Assembly (NCBI GenBank): GCA_003149065.1 | Contig: QGFZ01000001.1 | Span: forward strand, 558,001 to 622,000 | From: Ruminococcaceae bacterium R-25 | GTDB taxonomy: Bacteria > Bacillota > Clostridia > Saccharofermentanales > Saccharofermentanaceae | Direction of reading: 5' to 3' | Length of the DNA stretch: 64,000 bases | Shown: piece after piece, positions 25,612 through 34,502 of the stretch | Layout: each line of letters starts with the position of its first letter | How positions within the stretch are numbered: the stretch's first letter is position 1 | Program-made: the position numbers and the translations under genes | Notes under the pieces: generated by a model | Told to the model about the DNA's origin: nothing | Database searches by the model: none | What the model saw: only the letters and a program-made list of their open reading frames with translations

Positions 25612-26325
25612 ATGAAGCTAATCTTTATAAGACACGGGGATCCTGATTACGAGAAGGATTCCTTAACTGAAAAGGGCTGGCGCGAAGCAGAGATCCTCGC
25701 AAAGCGCGTAGCCAAATGGGACATCAAGCAGATATACTGTTCGCCTTTGGGCAGAGCCAAGGATACCTGCTCCGTATCTTTAAAAGAGACCAGAAGAGAA
25801 GCCATTACCTGTGATTGGCTCAAGGAATTCTATTACAGGATCTGGGATGAGCAGGTAAATGAATGGACTATCTGCTGGGACTTTTATCCCAGAGACTTTA
25901 ACTACCGCGATGACTTCCACGATAAGGATCAGTGGTACGAGACTGATATAATGAAGTCAGGAAACATCAAAGAGCACGCTCTGGAGGTGTTTAAAGGATT
26001 TGACGAGCTTCTCGAAAAGCATGGCTATAAGAGAAACGACAAGGGCTTTTATGACGTAATAGAGCATAATGACGACAATATCGTTTTCTTCTGTCACTTC
26101 GGCGTTACGGCGCTTATAATGAGCCATCTTATAGGTGTTGCAGCTCCGGTTATCTGGCAGGGAATGATGATGGCTCCGACATCTATTACCGTTCTTGGTT
26201 CAGAAGAAAGGATCGAAGGCGAAGCAAGCTTCAGAGTACAGACTTTCGCTGATTCAAGACACCTTTTGGAAGCAGGCGAACCTATTTCACAATCAGGATA
26301 TTTTACTAAGATATTTGAGGGGTAA
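25612..26325 (+). CDS. histidine phosphatase family protein
   Basis: A 237-residue member of the phosphoglycerate-mutase-like superfamily. The catalytic phospho-histidine motif is FIRHGDPDY at residues 5-13. The second motif SPLGRAKDT and the distal histidine (FFCHFG) are present. The specific substrate is unknown. The position between thyA and folA suggests a role with nucleotide or folate phosphates, but that is only inference from the neighbours. It starts 21 bases after thyA and ends 5 bases before folA, so all three are cotranscribed. Confidence 0.9.
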   Translation: MKLIFIRHGDPDYEKDSLTEKGWREAEILAKRVAKWDIKQIYCSPLGRAKDTCSVSLKETRREAITCDWLKEFYYRIWDEQVNEWTICWDFYPRDFNYRDDFHDKDQWYETDIMKSGNIKEHALEVFKGFDELLEKHGYKRNDKGFYDVIEHNDDNIVFFCHFGVTALIMSHLIGVAAPVIWQGMMMAPTSITVLGSEERIEGEASFRVQTFADSRHLLEAGEPISQSGYFTKIFEG

Positions 26326-26330
26326 CAGAC

Positions 26331-26822
26331 ATGATCGCAATTTCAGCAGTAGACAAGAACTGGGCAATCGGAAACCAGGGCAAACTCCTTATTTCATTGC
26401 CTGAAGACCAGAAGGGCGTTTTCAAGAAATATACGGCAGGCCACACTGTCGTTTACGGAAGAAAGACTCTTGAGACGTTCCCCGGACAGAGACTTCTGCC
26501 GAACAGAGTGAACATCATTATGTCCAGGAGTTTTGAATACGAGAAGGAAGGCGCTATGGTGCTTCATTCCGTATCAGAGCTTGAAGATTTCCTTGCACTT
26601 ACTGCTGATGAAGTCTATCTGATCGGCGGCGCATCGCTCTATAACTCTCTTATCGAGCTTTGCGACAAGGCAATAATCACGAGCATCAAGGCTGAATTTG
26701 AAGCTGACTGCTGGTTCCCGAATCTTGACGAAGATCCTAATTGGGAGCTTGTTGAGGAAGAGCCGCCCGTGATGAGCGAAAAAGGCGTTGAATTCACGGT
26801 AAGACACTATCAGAGAAAGTAA
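26331..26822 (+). CDS. folA: dihydrofolate reductase
   Basis: A 163-residue DHFR reducing dihydrofolate with NADPH. The family phrases are MIAISAVDKNWAIGNQGKLL at the N-terminus, VVYGRKTLETFP for the NADPH phosphate site, and VYLIGGASLYNSLI near residue 100. The active-site acidic residue lies in LPEDQK. GAGGGG precedes the ATG. It pairs functionally with thyA in the same operon, and is followed by a terminator that overlaps the rpsB promoter. Confidence 0.96.
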   Translation: MIAISAVDKNWAIGNQGKLLISLPEDQKGVFKKYTAGHTVVYGRKTLETFPGQRLLPNRVNIIMSRSFEYEKEGAMVLHSVSELEDFLALTADEVYLIGGASLYNSLIELCDKAIITSIKAEFEADCWFPNLDEDPNWELVEEEPPVMSEKGVEFTVRHYQRK

Positions 26823-26850
26823 TATTGCTATATATAATTATAATAGATTT

Positions 26851-26875
26851 AGCCCTTGCACTTGCAGGGGCTTTT
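26851..26875 (+). terminator. terminator of the thyA-folA operon
   Basis: A 10-bp stem (AGCCCTTGCA / TGCAGGGGCT, one G-U) with a very tight loop, followed by TTTT. The rpsB -35 box lies inside this hairpin. Confidence 0.75.
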
Positions 26876-26884
26876 CGCTATAAT
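26856..26884 (+). promoter_or_regulatory. predicted sigma-A promoter for rpsB
   Basis: TTGCAC at 26856-26861 and a consensus TATAAT at 26879-26884 with a 17-bp spacer. It overlaps the folA terminator and predicts a leader of about 88 bases before rpsB. Confidence 0.7.
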
Positions 26885-26902
26885 ACTCCCGCATAAAAAT
26901 CA

Positions 26903-26955
26903 CGCATACACTCCGACTGTGGCCATTTTGAGCTGAATATTACTTGGTGTATGCG
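26903..26955 (+). promoter_or_regulatory. rpsB leader with long-range stem
   Basis: CGCATACAC at 26903-26911 pairs perfectly with GTGTATGCG at 26947-26955 around a 35-base loop. It lies in the predicted leader and ends 9 bases before the rpsB Shine-Dalgarno sequence. Ribosomal protein S2 represses its own leader in some bacteria, so autoregulation is possible. I do not recognise the loop as a described motif. Confidence 0.45.
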
Positions 26956-26979
26956 GAAGAAAACAGGAGGATTTATTTT

Positions 26980-27789
26980 ATGCCAGTTATTTTAATGAAG
27001 CAGCTTCTTGAAGCAGGTGTACACTTCGGTCACCAGACTCGTCGTTGGAACCCTAAGATGAATGAGTACATCTTCACGGAGCGTAACTCAATCCACATCA
27101 TCGATTTGCAGAAGACAGTCAAGAAGGTCGACGAGGCCTATGACGCTATGCGCGAGCTCGCTGAGAAGGGTGATATCCTTTTCGTAGGTACAAAGAAGCA
27201 GGCTCAGGATTCCATCAAGGAAGAAGCTCAGCGTTGCGGACAGTTCTATGTTAACTATCGTTGGCTTGGTGGTACTCTCACAAACTTCGTAACAATCAAG
27301 AAGAGAGTTGCAAGACTCGAAGAACTCCGCAGAATGGAAGCTGACGGTTCTTTCGACCTCAGAACAAAGAAGGAAGTTGCTAAGCTTAAGCTCGAGATGA
27401 CAAAGCTCGATCAGAACCTTGGCGGTATCGTAGGCATGGTTAAGCTCCCTGCAGCTCTTTTCATCGTTGACACAAAGAAGGAGCACAACGCAGTAGCAGA
27501 AGCTAAGAGACTTGGTATCCCGATCATCGCTATCGTTGATACAAACTGTGATCCTGACGAAGTTGATTACGTTATCCCTGGTAACGACGACGCTATCCGT
27601 GCAGTTAAGCTCATCACAGCTAAGATGGCTGACGCTGTTATCGAAGCTCATCAGGGTGAGGATGCTACATCTGAGGGTATGGATCTTGATTCCGCTGAGG
27701 CTAAGGCAGCTACAGCAGAAGTTGCTGAAGAGCAGGCTGCTGAGGAAGCAGGCGAGAAGTCCATCGAAGAGATCGCTTCTGAGTCTTAA
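26980..27789 (+). CDS. rpsB: 30S ribosomal protein S2
   Basis: A 269-residue protein. The N-terminus ([22 protein letters not shown]) and [39 protein letters not shown] are strongly conserved in S2. AGGAGG lies about 10 bases before ATG 26980. A TTG-started longer frame begins at 26944 but would place the leader stem in the coding region. The C-terminal tail (about 230-269) is Ala/Glu-rich, a usual variable end. It starts the rpsB-tsf pair, which is followed by a terminator. Confidence 0.98.
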   Translation: MPVILMKQLLEAGVHFGHQTRRWNPKMNEYIFTERNSIHIIDLQKTVKKVDEAYDAMRELAEKGDILFVGTKKQAQDSIKEEAQRCGQFYVNYRWLGGTLTNFVTIKKRVARLEELRRMEADGSFDLRTKKEVAKLKLEMTKLDQNLGGIVGMVKLPAALFIVDTKKEHNAVAEAKRLGIPIIAIVDTNCDPDEVDYVIPGNDDAIRAVKLITAKMADAVIEAHQGEDATSEGMDLDSAEAKAATAEVAEEQAAEEAGEKSIEEIASES

Positions 27790-27825
27790 TTCAAATCTTA
27801 ACTAAAATCGCAAAGGAGAATATAT

Positions 27826-28764
27826 ATGGCAGTTACAGCACAACAGGTAAAAGAACTCCGTGAGCTCACAGATTGCGGCATCATGGACTGCAAGAAGGCA
27901 CTTATCGAGTGCGAAGGTGATATCGAGAAGGCTAAGGCTTGGCTTCGTGAGAAGGGTATGGCTAAGGCTGAGAAGAAGTCTGCCAGAATCGCTGCAGAGG
28001 GTGCAGTTGTTTCCAAGATCGCAGATGACAAGAAGTCCGGTGTTCTCGTAGAGATCAACATCGAGACTGACTTCGCTGCAAATACAGATAAGTTCAAGGC
28101 TTTCACTGACGCTGTTGCTACACACATCCTTACAAAGAAGCCTGCAAACATCGAAGAGCTCATGGCTCAGCCCCTTTATAATGACGAGTCCAAGACAGTT
28201 GAGATCTTCCAGAAGGAAGCTATCGCTGATATCGGTGAGAACACATCAATCAGAAGATTCGTTATCTATGAGGTAGAGGGCAACGGTGCTGTTGCTTCTT
28301 ACATCCACATGGGTGGTAAGGTAGGCGTTTTCGTTGAGGTTACAACAGATGATGATTCTGTTATCAACAAGCCTGAGTTCGCTGATTTCGCTAAGAACAT
28401 CGGCATGCAGGTTGCATCCATGAGACCTAACTGGGTTACAGAGGATGAAGTACCTCAGGCAGAGCTCGACAAGGAAGTTGACATCATCAAGAACAAGGCT
28501 CTCGAAGAGGGTAAGCCTGAGAAGATCATCATGGACAGAATCGTTCCCGGCCAGATCAAGAACTTCTACAAGCTCAACTGCCTCGTTGATCAGGAGTTCT
28601 TCAGAGATGATGACCTCACAATCTCTCAGTACATCGACCAGTCCATCAAGGCTATCGGCGCTAACGTTTCCGTTGTACGTTTCACACGTTTCGGTCTTGG
28701 CGAAGGTATCGAGAAGAAGGTTGATGACTTCGCAGAAGAAGTTAGAAAGCAGGCTGGTCTCTAA
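27826..28764 (+). CDS. tsf: elongation factor Ts
   Basis: A 312-residue guanine nucleotide exchange factor for EF-Tu. The N-terminal domain is typical (VKELRELTDCGIMDCKKAL). The core TDFAANTDKF motif for EF-Tu contact is at about 83-92, and HIHMGGKVGV-like sequence (SYIHMGGKVGV) is in the middle. AAAGGAG precedes the ATG by about 9 bases. The length is close to that of E. coli EF-Ts. It is followed by an intrinsic terminator, so the downstream pyrH operon has its own promoter. Confidence 0.98.
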   Translation: MAVTAQQVKELRELTDCGIMDCKKALIECEGDIEKAKAWLREKGMAKAEKKSARIAAEGAVVSKIADDKKSGVLVEINIETDFAANTDKFKAFTDAVATHILTKKPANIEELMAQPLYNDESKTVEIFQKEAIADIGENTSIRRFVIYEVEGNGAVASYIHMGGKVGVFVEVTTDDDSVINKPEFADFAKNIGMQVASMRPNWVTEDEVPQAELDKEVDIIKNKALEEGKPEKIIMDRIVPGQIKNFYKLNCLVDQEFFRDDDLTISQYIDQSIKAIGANVSVVRFTRFGLGEGIEKKVDDFAEEVRKQAGL

Positions 28765-28795
28765 TAGACTGTCTGATATTAAATCAGCTAATAAC

Positions 28796-28826
28796 CCCGC
28801 ACTTTATAAGGTGCGGGTTTTTCTTT
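28796..28826 (+). terminator. terminator after rpsB-tsf
   Basis: A CCCGCAC / GTGCGGG stem around TTTATAAG, followed by TTTTTCTTTT. Strong intrinsic terminator about 30 bases after the tsf stop. Confidence 0.9.
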
Positions 28827-28901
28827 TGGCCTGTTTTCGAAAAGTTTAATGGTCATCGTAAGGCGATTTTGCGGTTGTGCCTATATTTATTAATATAAAG
28901 G

Positions 28902-28930
28902 TTCACCTTGGGACAAATTATTGATAAAAT
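28902..28930 (+). promoter_or_regulatory. predicted promoter for the pyrH-to-priA operon
   Basis: TTCACC at 28902-28907, a 17-bp spacer and an extended -10, TG-A-TAAAAT, at 28922-28930. No other clear promoter or terminator was seen until after priA, so this could drive about 13.8 kb. The rest of the gap 28827-28901 is AT-rich without a recognisable element. Confidence 0.5.
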
Positions 28931-28966
28931 CTATTGAAAGATATTTTCGCGGAGGTAAATACCTTT

Positions 28967-29680
28967 ATGGGTGATACAAAGTATAAGCGTATTCTTTTGA
29001 AGATATCCGGTGAGGCTTTGGCAGGCGATGCCAAGATGGGTATCAACGACGATGTTCTTAAAGAAATCTCTTCAAGCATCAAAGCCGTTTCTGATCTCGG
29101 CGTACAGGTTGCCGTAGTCGTTGGCGGCGGTAACTTCTGGAGAGGAAGATCTTCTGAGCAGATGGACAGAGTTACTGCAGACCACATGGGAATGCTTGCA
29201 ACTCTTATGAACTCACTCGCTCTTTCTGACGCTTTGGAGCAGCTTGGTGCAGTTACGAGAGTCCTGTCTGCAATCGAAGTAAGACAGATGGCAGAGCCTT
29301 ATATCAGAAAGAGAGCTGTAAGACACTTGGAGAAGGGCCGTATCGTAATCTTCGCATGCGGAACCGGTAACCCTTATTTCTCAACAGATTCAGGTGCTGC
29401 TTTAAGAGCTACTGAGATCGGTGCTGACGTATTGCTTAAGGCTACAATGGTTGACGGTGTATATGACAAGGATCCTAAGAAGTTCCCTGATGCTGTTAAG
29501 TACGAGAAGGTTACTTACGATGAAGTCCTTAAGAATGACCTCAAGGTAATGGATGCCACAGCTGCAGCTCACTGCCGTGATAACCGTACCAAGATGCTTG
29601 TTTTCTCTATGGAAGATCCCGAGAACATCGTCAGGATCGTAAAGGGCGAAAACCTCGGAACACTCGTTGTAAAAGAATAA
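28967..29680 (+). CDS. pyrH: UMP kinase
   Basis: A 237-residue amino-acid-kinase-fold enzyme phosphorylating UMP to UDP. The motifs KISGEALAG (start), [12 protein letters not shown] (phosphate loop) and [17 protein letters not shown] (UMP site) are visible. I chose ATG 28967 with GGAGG 11 bases upstream. The frame extends to 28934 but the extra residues do not belong to the family. It opens the operon with frr, uppS, cdsA, dxr, rseP, ispG, polC and priA. Confidence 0.97.
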   Translation: MGDTKYKRILLKISGEALAGDAKMGINDDVLKEISSSIKAVSDLGVQVAVVVGGGNFWRGRSSEQMDRVTADHMGMLATLMNSLALSDALEQLGAVTRVLSAIEVRQMAEPYIRKRAVRHLEKGRIVIFACGTGNPYFSTDSGAALRATEIGADVLLKATMVDGVYDKDPKKFPDAVKYEKVTYDEVLKNDLKVMDATAAAHCRDNRTKMLVFSMEDPENIVRIVKGENLGTLVVKE

Positions 29681-29705
29681 ATTTATATAATAGGAGGCTT
29701 GAATT

Positions 29706-30278
29706 ATGGCTATGATCGAGATCACAAAGAAAGATTACGATGATATCGAAGCAAAAATGCAGAAGTGCATCGATAACCTTCAGGAGAACCTCAACACGAT
29801 CCGTGCAGGACGTGCTAATCCGCACGTTTTGGATAAGATCCAGGTAGAGTATTACGGTGCAATGTCTCCGCTTAATGCTGTAGCTAATATTCAGGTTCCT
29901 GAAGCACGTATGATCACATTGTCACCTTGGGATCCGAAGATGCTTAAGGAAATCGAGCATGCTATCCAGGCTTCCGATCTCGGCATCAATCCTACAAATG
30001 ACGGTAAGATGATCAGACTCGTTTTCCCTATGCTTACTGAGGAAAGACGTAAGGACCTCGTAAAGCAGGTTAAGGTTTACGGCGACGAGACAAAGGTAGT
30101 TGTACGTAATAACCGCCGTGACGCTATCGATAAGATGCGTGCTGCAAACAAGAAGAAGGAACTTACAGATGACCTTCTTAAGGAATTCGAAGAAAAGATC
30201 CAGAAGATCACAGATAAGTTCACTGCTGAAGTAGACAAGGTCTGCGAAGCAAAGAATAAGGAATTGATGGAGATCTGA
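29706..30278 (+). CDS. frr: ribosome recycling factor
   Basis: A 190-residue, two-domain protein that splits the post-termination ribosome with EF-G. The signature region IRAGRANPHVLDKIQVEYYGAMSPLNAVA is clear (RAGRANPHVLDKI within residues 33-45). The C-terminal helical domain is present (EERRKDLVKQ, VVVRNNRRDAIDKM). TAGGAGG lies about 7 bases before the first ATG. The second ATG at 29712 is a possible alternative start. The stop codon overlaps the uppS start. Confidence 0.98.
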   Translation: MAMIEITKKDYDDIEAKMQKCIDNLQENLNTIRAGRANPHVLDKIQVEYYGAMSPLNAVANIQVPEARMITLSPWDPKMLKEIEHAIQASDLGINPTNDGKMIRLVFPMLTEERRKDLVKQVKVYGDETKVVVRNNRRDAIDKMRAANKKKELTDDLLKEFEEKIQKITDKFTAEVDKVCEAKNKELMEI

Positions 30279-31045
30279 TGGCCTTATTTGGTAACAAACA
30301 GGAAAAGACTTATGATACGGGAGACCTTAAGGTCCCCGTATCTTTGGGTGTAATAATGGACGGCAACGGAAGATGGGCTACACAAAGACATCTTCCGAGA
30401 TCTGCCGGACACAAGGTCGGTGCGGAGAACCTTAAAGAACTCTGCAGAAACTGCGTAAGATACGGAGTTAAGTATCTTACAGTCTATGCTTTTTCAACTG
30501 AGAACTGGTCAAGACCCCAGCCCGAAGTTGATTTTTTGATGAAGCTCTTTGTCGAGCTTTTCGACAAGTACGATGCTGAACTTGCAGAAGAAGGAATCAG
30601 AGTAAGATTTACTGGTGATGATTCCGAGCTCCCTGAAAAGGTTAGGGAAGTATGTAAGACAGCAGAAGAGAGGTCAAAAGACCGTCCCAACATGCAGCTT
30701 ATCGTCGCATTAAACTATGGCGGAAGAAGAGAGATCGTATCTTCTTTCCGTAAGCTTGCTGAGAAAGTAAAGGACGGATCTTTGGATCCTGATGATATTA
30801 CAGAACAGATGATCTCAGATAATATGTATCTTCCGGATGTTCCTGATCCGGAGCTTATAATAAGGCCCAGCGGCGAGATGAGATTATCCAATTTCCTCTT
30901 GTGGGAAAGTGCATATTCGGAATTCTGGGTCTCTGATACATTGTGGCCTGACTTCGGTTACGATGACCTGACACAGGCATTCAGAGATTTTGCAGGCAGA
31001 GACAGACGTTTCGGCGGCCTGTCAAAGAAAGACAGTAAGGCTTAA
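30278..31045 (+). CDS. uppS: undecaprenyl diphosphate synthase
   Basis: A 255-residue cis-prenyltransferase that adds eight isoprene units to farnesyl diphosphate, giving the lipid carrier for peptidoglycan. The signature VIMDGNGRWA with catalytic Asp28 and the C-terminal motifs PDPELIIRPSGEMRLSNFLLW and YSEFWV are all intact. Start TGATG overlaps the frr stop by one base. It uses IPP and FPP from the MEP pathway, whose genes dxr and ispG follow in the same operon. Confidence 0.97.
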   Translation: MALFGNKQEKTYDTGDLKVPVSLGVIMDGNGRWATQRHLPRSAGHKVGAENLKELCRNCVRYGVKYLTVYAFSTENWSRPQPEVDFLMKLFVELFDKYDAELAEEGIRVRFTGDDSELPEKVREVCKTAEERSKDRPNMQLIVALNYGGRREIVSSFRKLAEKVKDGSLDPDDITEQMISDNMYLPDVPDPELIIRPSGEMRLSNFLLWESAYSEFWVSDTLWPDFGYDDLTQAFRDFAGRDRRFGGLSKKDSKA

Positions 31046-31046
31046 T

Positions 31047-31913
31047 TTGAGACAGAGAGTTATTACAGGCATTATTTTCACGGTAATCGTGCTGTCACTT
31101 TTTGTGCCGGCATTGTTTTTTCCGATTACCGGTGTGGCAATGGCTGTAGCTATCGGTGTTTTCGCCTGTATCGAGATGTATAAGGCTCTTAAGCACGGCG
31201 GATACCATCCTTCGAGACTGCTCCTTATAATCGGTATGAGCCTTGCAACTTTAGTTGTCATCTGCGGTCTTTTATTCGATCTCAAAGTCGAAAATACAAT
31301 GGCTTTATACCTTATCGTCGTATGCATGTACTGTGTATCGTGCGGTATCAATCTGCCTCTGGTAAGACCTGATGATGAAAAGTCCTTCTTAAACGGCATC
31401 TTTACAGGCGGAATGATATTTTATATTTCATTCCCTTTGTTCTGCCTTGTAAGCGGACTTCTTTTTGTTCCCCATGGCTGGTATTACATGGTTATAGGCC
31501 TTTTCGCACCCTGGGGAACTGATACTTTTGCTTACTTTACCGGTGTCACTTTGGGCAAGCACAAGATCGTGCCTCATATCTCGCCCAAGAAGACATGGGA
31601 AGGCTGTATCGGTGGTTCTATATTCTGTGCCATCTGCGTAACGGTATATTGCTGCCTCGTTATTTATAGAATTGATGAGATCGCTATAGGTATCGTTCCT
31701 TATGCGGTCCTTACGTTCTTCCTGGGACTTTTGATCTCTGTAATGTCCCAGCTCGGAGACTGGTTCTGCTCGGTAATAAAGAGAAGGACGGGAATAAAGG
31801 ATTTCAGCAATCTGTTCCCGGGCCACGGCGGAATGTTAGACAGGTTCGACAGTACATTCTTTACGCTTCCTGTGGCACTTCTTCTGGCTTTATTTGCGAA
31901 CAACCTGTACTGA
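31047..31913 (+). CDS. cdsA: phosphatidate cytidylyltransferase
   Basis: A 288-residue integral membrane enzyme making CDP-diacylglycerol from phosphatidate and CTP. About seven hydrophobic segments are visible. The family signature near the C-terminus reads KDFSNLFPGHGGMLDRFDS. I chose the TTG at 31047, one base after the uppS stop and 6 bases after AAGG, because it begins right before the first charged and membrane segments. No ATG lies near. Translation may be coupled to uppS. Confidence 0.92.
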   Translation: MRQRVITGIIFTVIVLSLFVPALFFPITGVAMAVAIGVFACIEMYKALKHGGYHPSRLLLIIGMSLATLVVICGLLFDLKVENTMALYLIVVCMYCVSCGINLPLVRPDDEKSFLNGIFTGGMIFYISFPLFCLVSGLLFVPHGWYYMVIGLFAPWGTDTFAYFTGVTLGKHKIVPHISPKKTWEGCIGGSIFCAICVTVYCCLVIYRIDEIAIGIVPYAVLTFFLGLLISVMSQLGDWFCSVIKRRTGIKDFSNLFPGHGGMLDRFDSTFFTLPVALLLALFANNLY

Positions 31914-31955
31914 TAGGAACGGATCTTAAGTTTAAGGGAATTTGGGAGATTTAAA

Positions 31956-33137
31956 ATGCGAAAACTGTCAATATTGGGTTCAACCGGTTCTATCGGAAAA
32001 CAGACCCTTGAAGTAGCGAGAAAAGCGCCTTCTGATTTTACTGTTGAAGCGCTTTCCTGCGACAGCGACATAGATACTCTTTATGGCCAGATCGAAGAAT
32101 TCAGACCTAAGGTATGTTCGGTCGTAAATGAGAAAAAAGCGTTAGAGCTTTCCGAGAGGCTTAAAACATCAAACATTGATACTGAAGTCCTTACAGGAAA
32201 AGAAGGCAATATCACTATCGCCACTTTGGATTCCATCGACACTATCGTAGGCGCGATCGTCGGTTTTGCAGGTCTAGAGCCTGTTTATCACGCAGTCTTA
32301 AAAGGAAAAGACATTGCTCTTGCAAACAAGGAAACACTTGTTGCAGGCGGCGACATCATTATGCCTTTGATAAAGAAAATGGGCGTTGCGATGCTTCCTA
32401 TCGACAGCGAGCATTCAGCTATCTGGCAGTGTCTTAAGGGCGAAAAGAGGGCTGACTTGGACAGGATCCTCATTACTGCTTCAGGCGGACCTTTCAGAGG
32501 AATGAAGAGGGAAGACCTTGAAAATGTTACTTTGGAAGATGCTCTTCATCATCCGACATGGAATATGGGCGGCAAGATCACCATTGATTCGGCAACCATG
32601 ATGAATAAGGGCCTTGAGATCATTGAGGCACACCATCTTTACGGTATCGCTTGCTCGAAGATCGATGTTGTAGTCCATCCGCAGAGCATTATCCATTCCA
32701 TGATAAGGCTTAAGGACGGTTCTGTTTTGGCCCAGATGGGAAAGCCCTCCATGGTTCTTCCTATCGAAGTTGCTCTTTACTATCCAGAAAGGGGCCCTTC
32801 GATCGTAACTGAGTTCGATCCTTTCGCGACCGGCATGAATAATCTTACTTTTGAGCCTTGTGACACTGAAGTTTTCAGGCTAGTTAAGCTTGCTTACGAG
32901 ACCGGTGATAAGGGCGGACTTTATCCTACGGTTATGAATGCTGCAAACGAATCTGCCGTATGGAGCTATCTTAAGGGAAAGATAAAGTTCCTGGACATCG
33001 AGAGAACTGTTTTTGAAACTGTTGAAAAGATGGATCCCGTCATTAAGGATTCACCTCTTACTATAGAAACCATCGAGCAGGCAGACTGTGATGCCAGGAT
33101 CTATGCCGATGAGATAATTGACGGAAAGAAAGACTAA
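31956..33137 (+). CDS. dxr: 1-deoxy-D-xylulose 5-phosphate reductoisomerase
   Basis: A 393-residue NADPH-dependent enzyme converting DXP to MEP, the first committed step of the MEP pathway. The dinucleotide motif LGSTGSIGKQT is at residues 7-17. The metal and substrate region ANKETLVAGG..PIDSEHSAIWQ and the catalytic loop GGPFRGM are clear. GGGAG lies about 8 bases upstream of the ATG. The stop overlaps the rseP start by one base (TAATG). Confidence 0.97.
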   Translation: MRKLSILGSTGSIGKQTLEVARKAPSDFTVEALSCDSDIDTLYGQIEEFRPKVCSVVNEKKALELSERLKTSNIDTEVLTGKEGNITIATLDSIDTIVGAIVGFAGLEPVYHAVLKGKDIALANKETLVAGGDIIMPLIKKMGVAMLPIDSEHSAIWQCLKGEKRADLDRILITASGGPFRGMKREDLENVTLEDALHHPTWNMGGKITIDSATMMNKGLEIIEAHHLYGIACSKIDVVVHPQSIIHSMIRLKDGSVLAQMGKPSMVLPIEVALYYPERGPSIVTEFDPFATGMNNLTFEPCDTEVFRLVKLAYETGDKGGLYPTVMNAANESAVWSYLKGKIKFLDIERTVFETVEKMDPVIKDSPLTIETIEQADCDARIYADEIIDGKKD

Positions 33138-34483
33138 TGAATATTGTTGCAAGTATAATTTTTGTTTTGATAATGCTGGGAGTGCTCGCGACCTTACACG
33201 AGCTCGGACATTATTGGATGGCAAGGCTTCTTAAGATCAAAGTCTTTGAAGTATCTATTTTTGTAGGCCCGAAGCTCCTTAAGTGGAAGCATAAGGATGT
33301 TGATTTTGCTCTCAGAATGATCCCTGTCGGTGCTTATGTAAGATTTACCGAGATAGACGAAGAAGGCAAGGCTGTAGAGAGCAAAGATTCGGATCTTCTT
33401 ATTAACCAACCCAGAATAAAAAGGCTCATAGTTGCTCTTGCGGGTCCTGTGATGAACCTTGTTTTAGGAATCCTGATCTTTCTTATTATGTTCTGGACTA
33501 CAGGGTTTACCAGCACTCATATCATTAAGCCCGAAAAGGGTTCCCAGCTCGCAGCATATACTGAGATGGTAGGCGACGGCGATACTATCAAGGCTATCAA
33601 CGGCGTTAATGTTTATACGTCTTTTGACCTTATTTTCGAGCTCGATTCTGCTGATCCTTCAAAAAACCTTGATGTAACTATCAAATCCAAAGAGAGCGGC
33701 AAGAATTATACAGTCACATTAGAGCCTGTCATAAGAGCAAGGCCAATGCTTCTGATCGTAGTAGATAATAAGTTGCCGAATAACGACTATGAGGGCTGGA
33801 GAGTATATTCTGTCAGTGAAGAACAGAATAACAATAATCCGATTCTTAAGCCCGGAGATTATGTTACCCGTATCAACGGCAAATCTGTAGATGACGCAGA
33901 TATAGAAGATTATTTATATGAGATCACTGATCCTTCGGTAATCGTTACTTATGTCAGAGACGGTGTTGAACATGAAGATGAGCTCGTCCTCAAATATGTT
34001 GATACCGTTAATTCCAGAGGTATCACTTTACTTAATTATAAGGTCAATACTGCCGGCAGATTTTTCCTCGCGTTAGGTTATGCGGCCAAAATGCCGGCTT
34101 CGATCATGAATATCAGCATTAGAGGCGTAAAAGATATTATCGCCGGAAAGGTAAAAGCTTATAATTTGGTATCAGGTCCCATAGGAATCACAACTATGGT
34201 CAATGACGTGGTAGCGGATGAGCAGGATACCTTTGCTGATAAGGCCTATGTTCTCATTATGCTTAGTGCCGTTATTTCAATTGCACTGGCATTCTCGAAC
34301 CTTCTTCCGATACCGGGTCTCGACGGTATTCAGATCGTGTTTATCGTCGTCGAGATGGTCATCGGGCGCAAGTTGTCTGATAAGGCAGAAGCAAGGCTTA
34401 CAGTGGTAGGATTCATCTTCATTGTACTGCTTCTGATTTTTGCCTTCGTCTCGGATATTCTAAGGATCATTTTCGGTTACTGA
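33137..34483 (+). CDS. rseP: RseP/RasP-type site-2 metalloprotease
   Basis: A 448-residue membrane protease. The zinc motif HELGH (H21, E22, H25) is in the first membrane helix and the NLLPIPGLDG motif is near residue 390. Two PDZ-like regions lie between (about 120-290), larger than in proteins with one PDZ. RasP cleaves anti-sigma factors, FtsL and signal peptide remnants in B. subtilis. The substrate here is unknown. It is in its usual place between dxr and ispG. Confidence 0.95.
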   Translation: MNIVASIIFVLIMLGVLATLHELGHYWMARLLKIKVFEVSIFVGPKLLKWKHKDVDFALRMIPVGAYVRFTEIDEEGKAVESKDSDLLINQPRIKRLIVALAGPVMNLVLGILIFLIMFWTTGFTSTHIIKPEKGSQLAAYTEMVGDGDTIKAINGVNVYTSFDLIFELDSADPSKNLDVTIKSKESGKNYTVTLEPVIRARPMLLIVVDNKLPNNDYEGWRVYSVSEEQNNNNPILKPGDYVTRINGKSVDDADIEDYLYEITDPSVIVTYVRDGVEHEDELVLKYVDTVNSRGITLLNYKVNTAGRFFLALGYAAKMPASIMNISIRGVKDIIAGKVKAYNLVSGPIGITTMVNDVVADEQDTFADKAYVLIMLSAVISIALAFSNLLPIPGLDGIQIVFIVVEMVIGRKLSDKAEARLTVVGFIFIVLLLIFAFVSDILRIIFGY

Positions 34484-34502
34484 TCGATTGGAGCGTGCTT
34501 TT

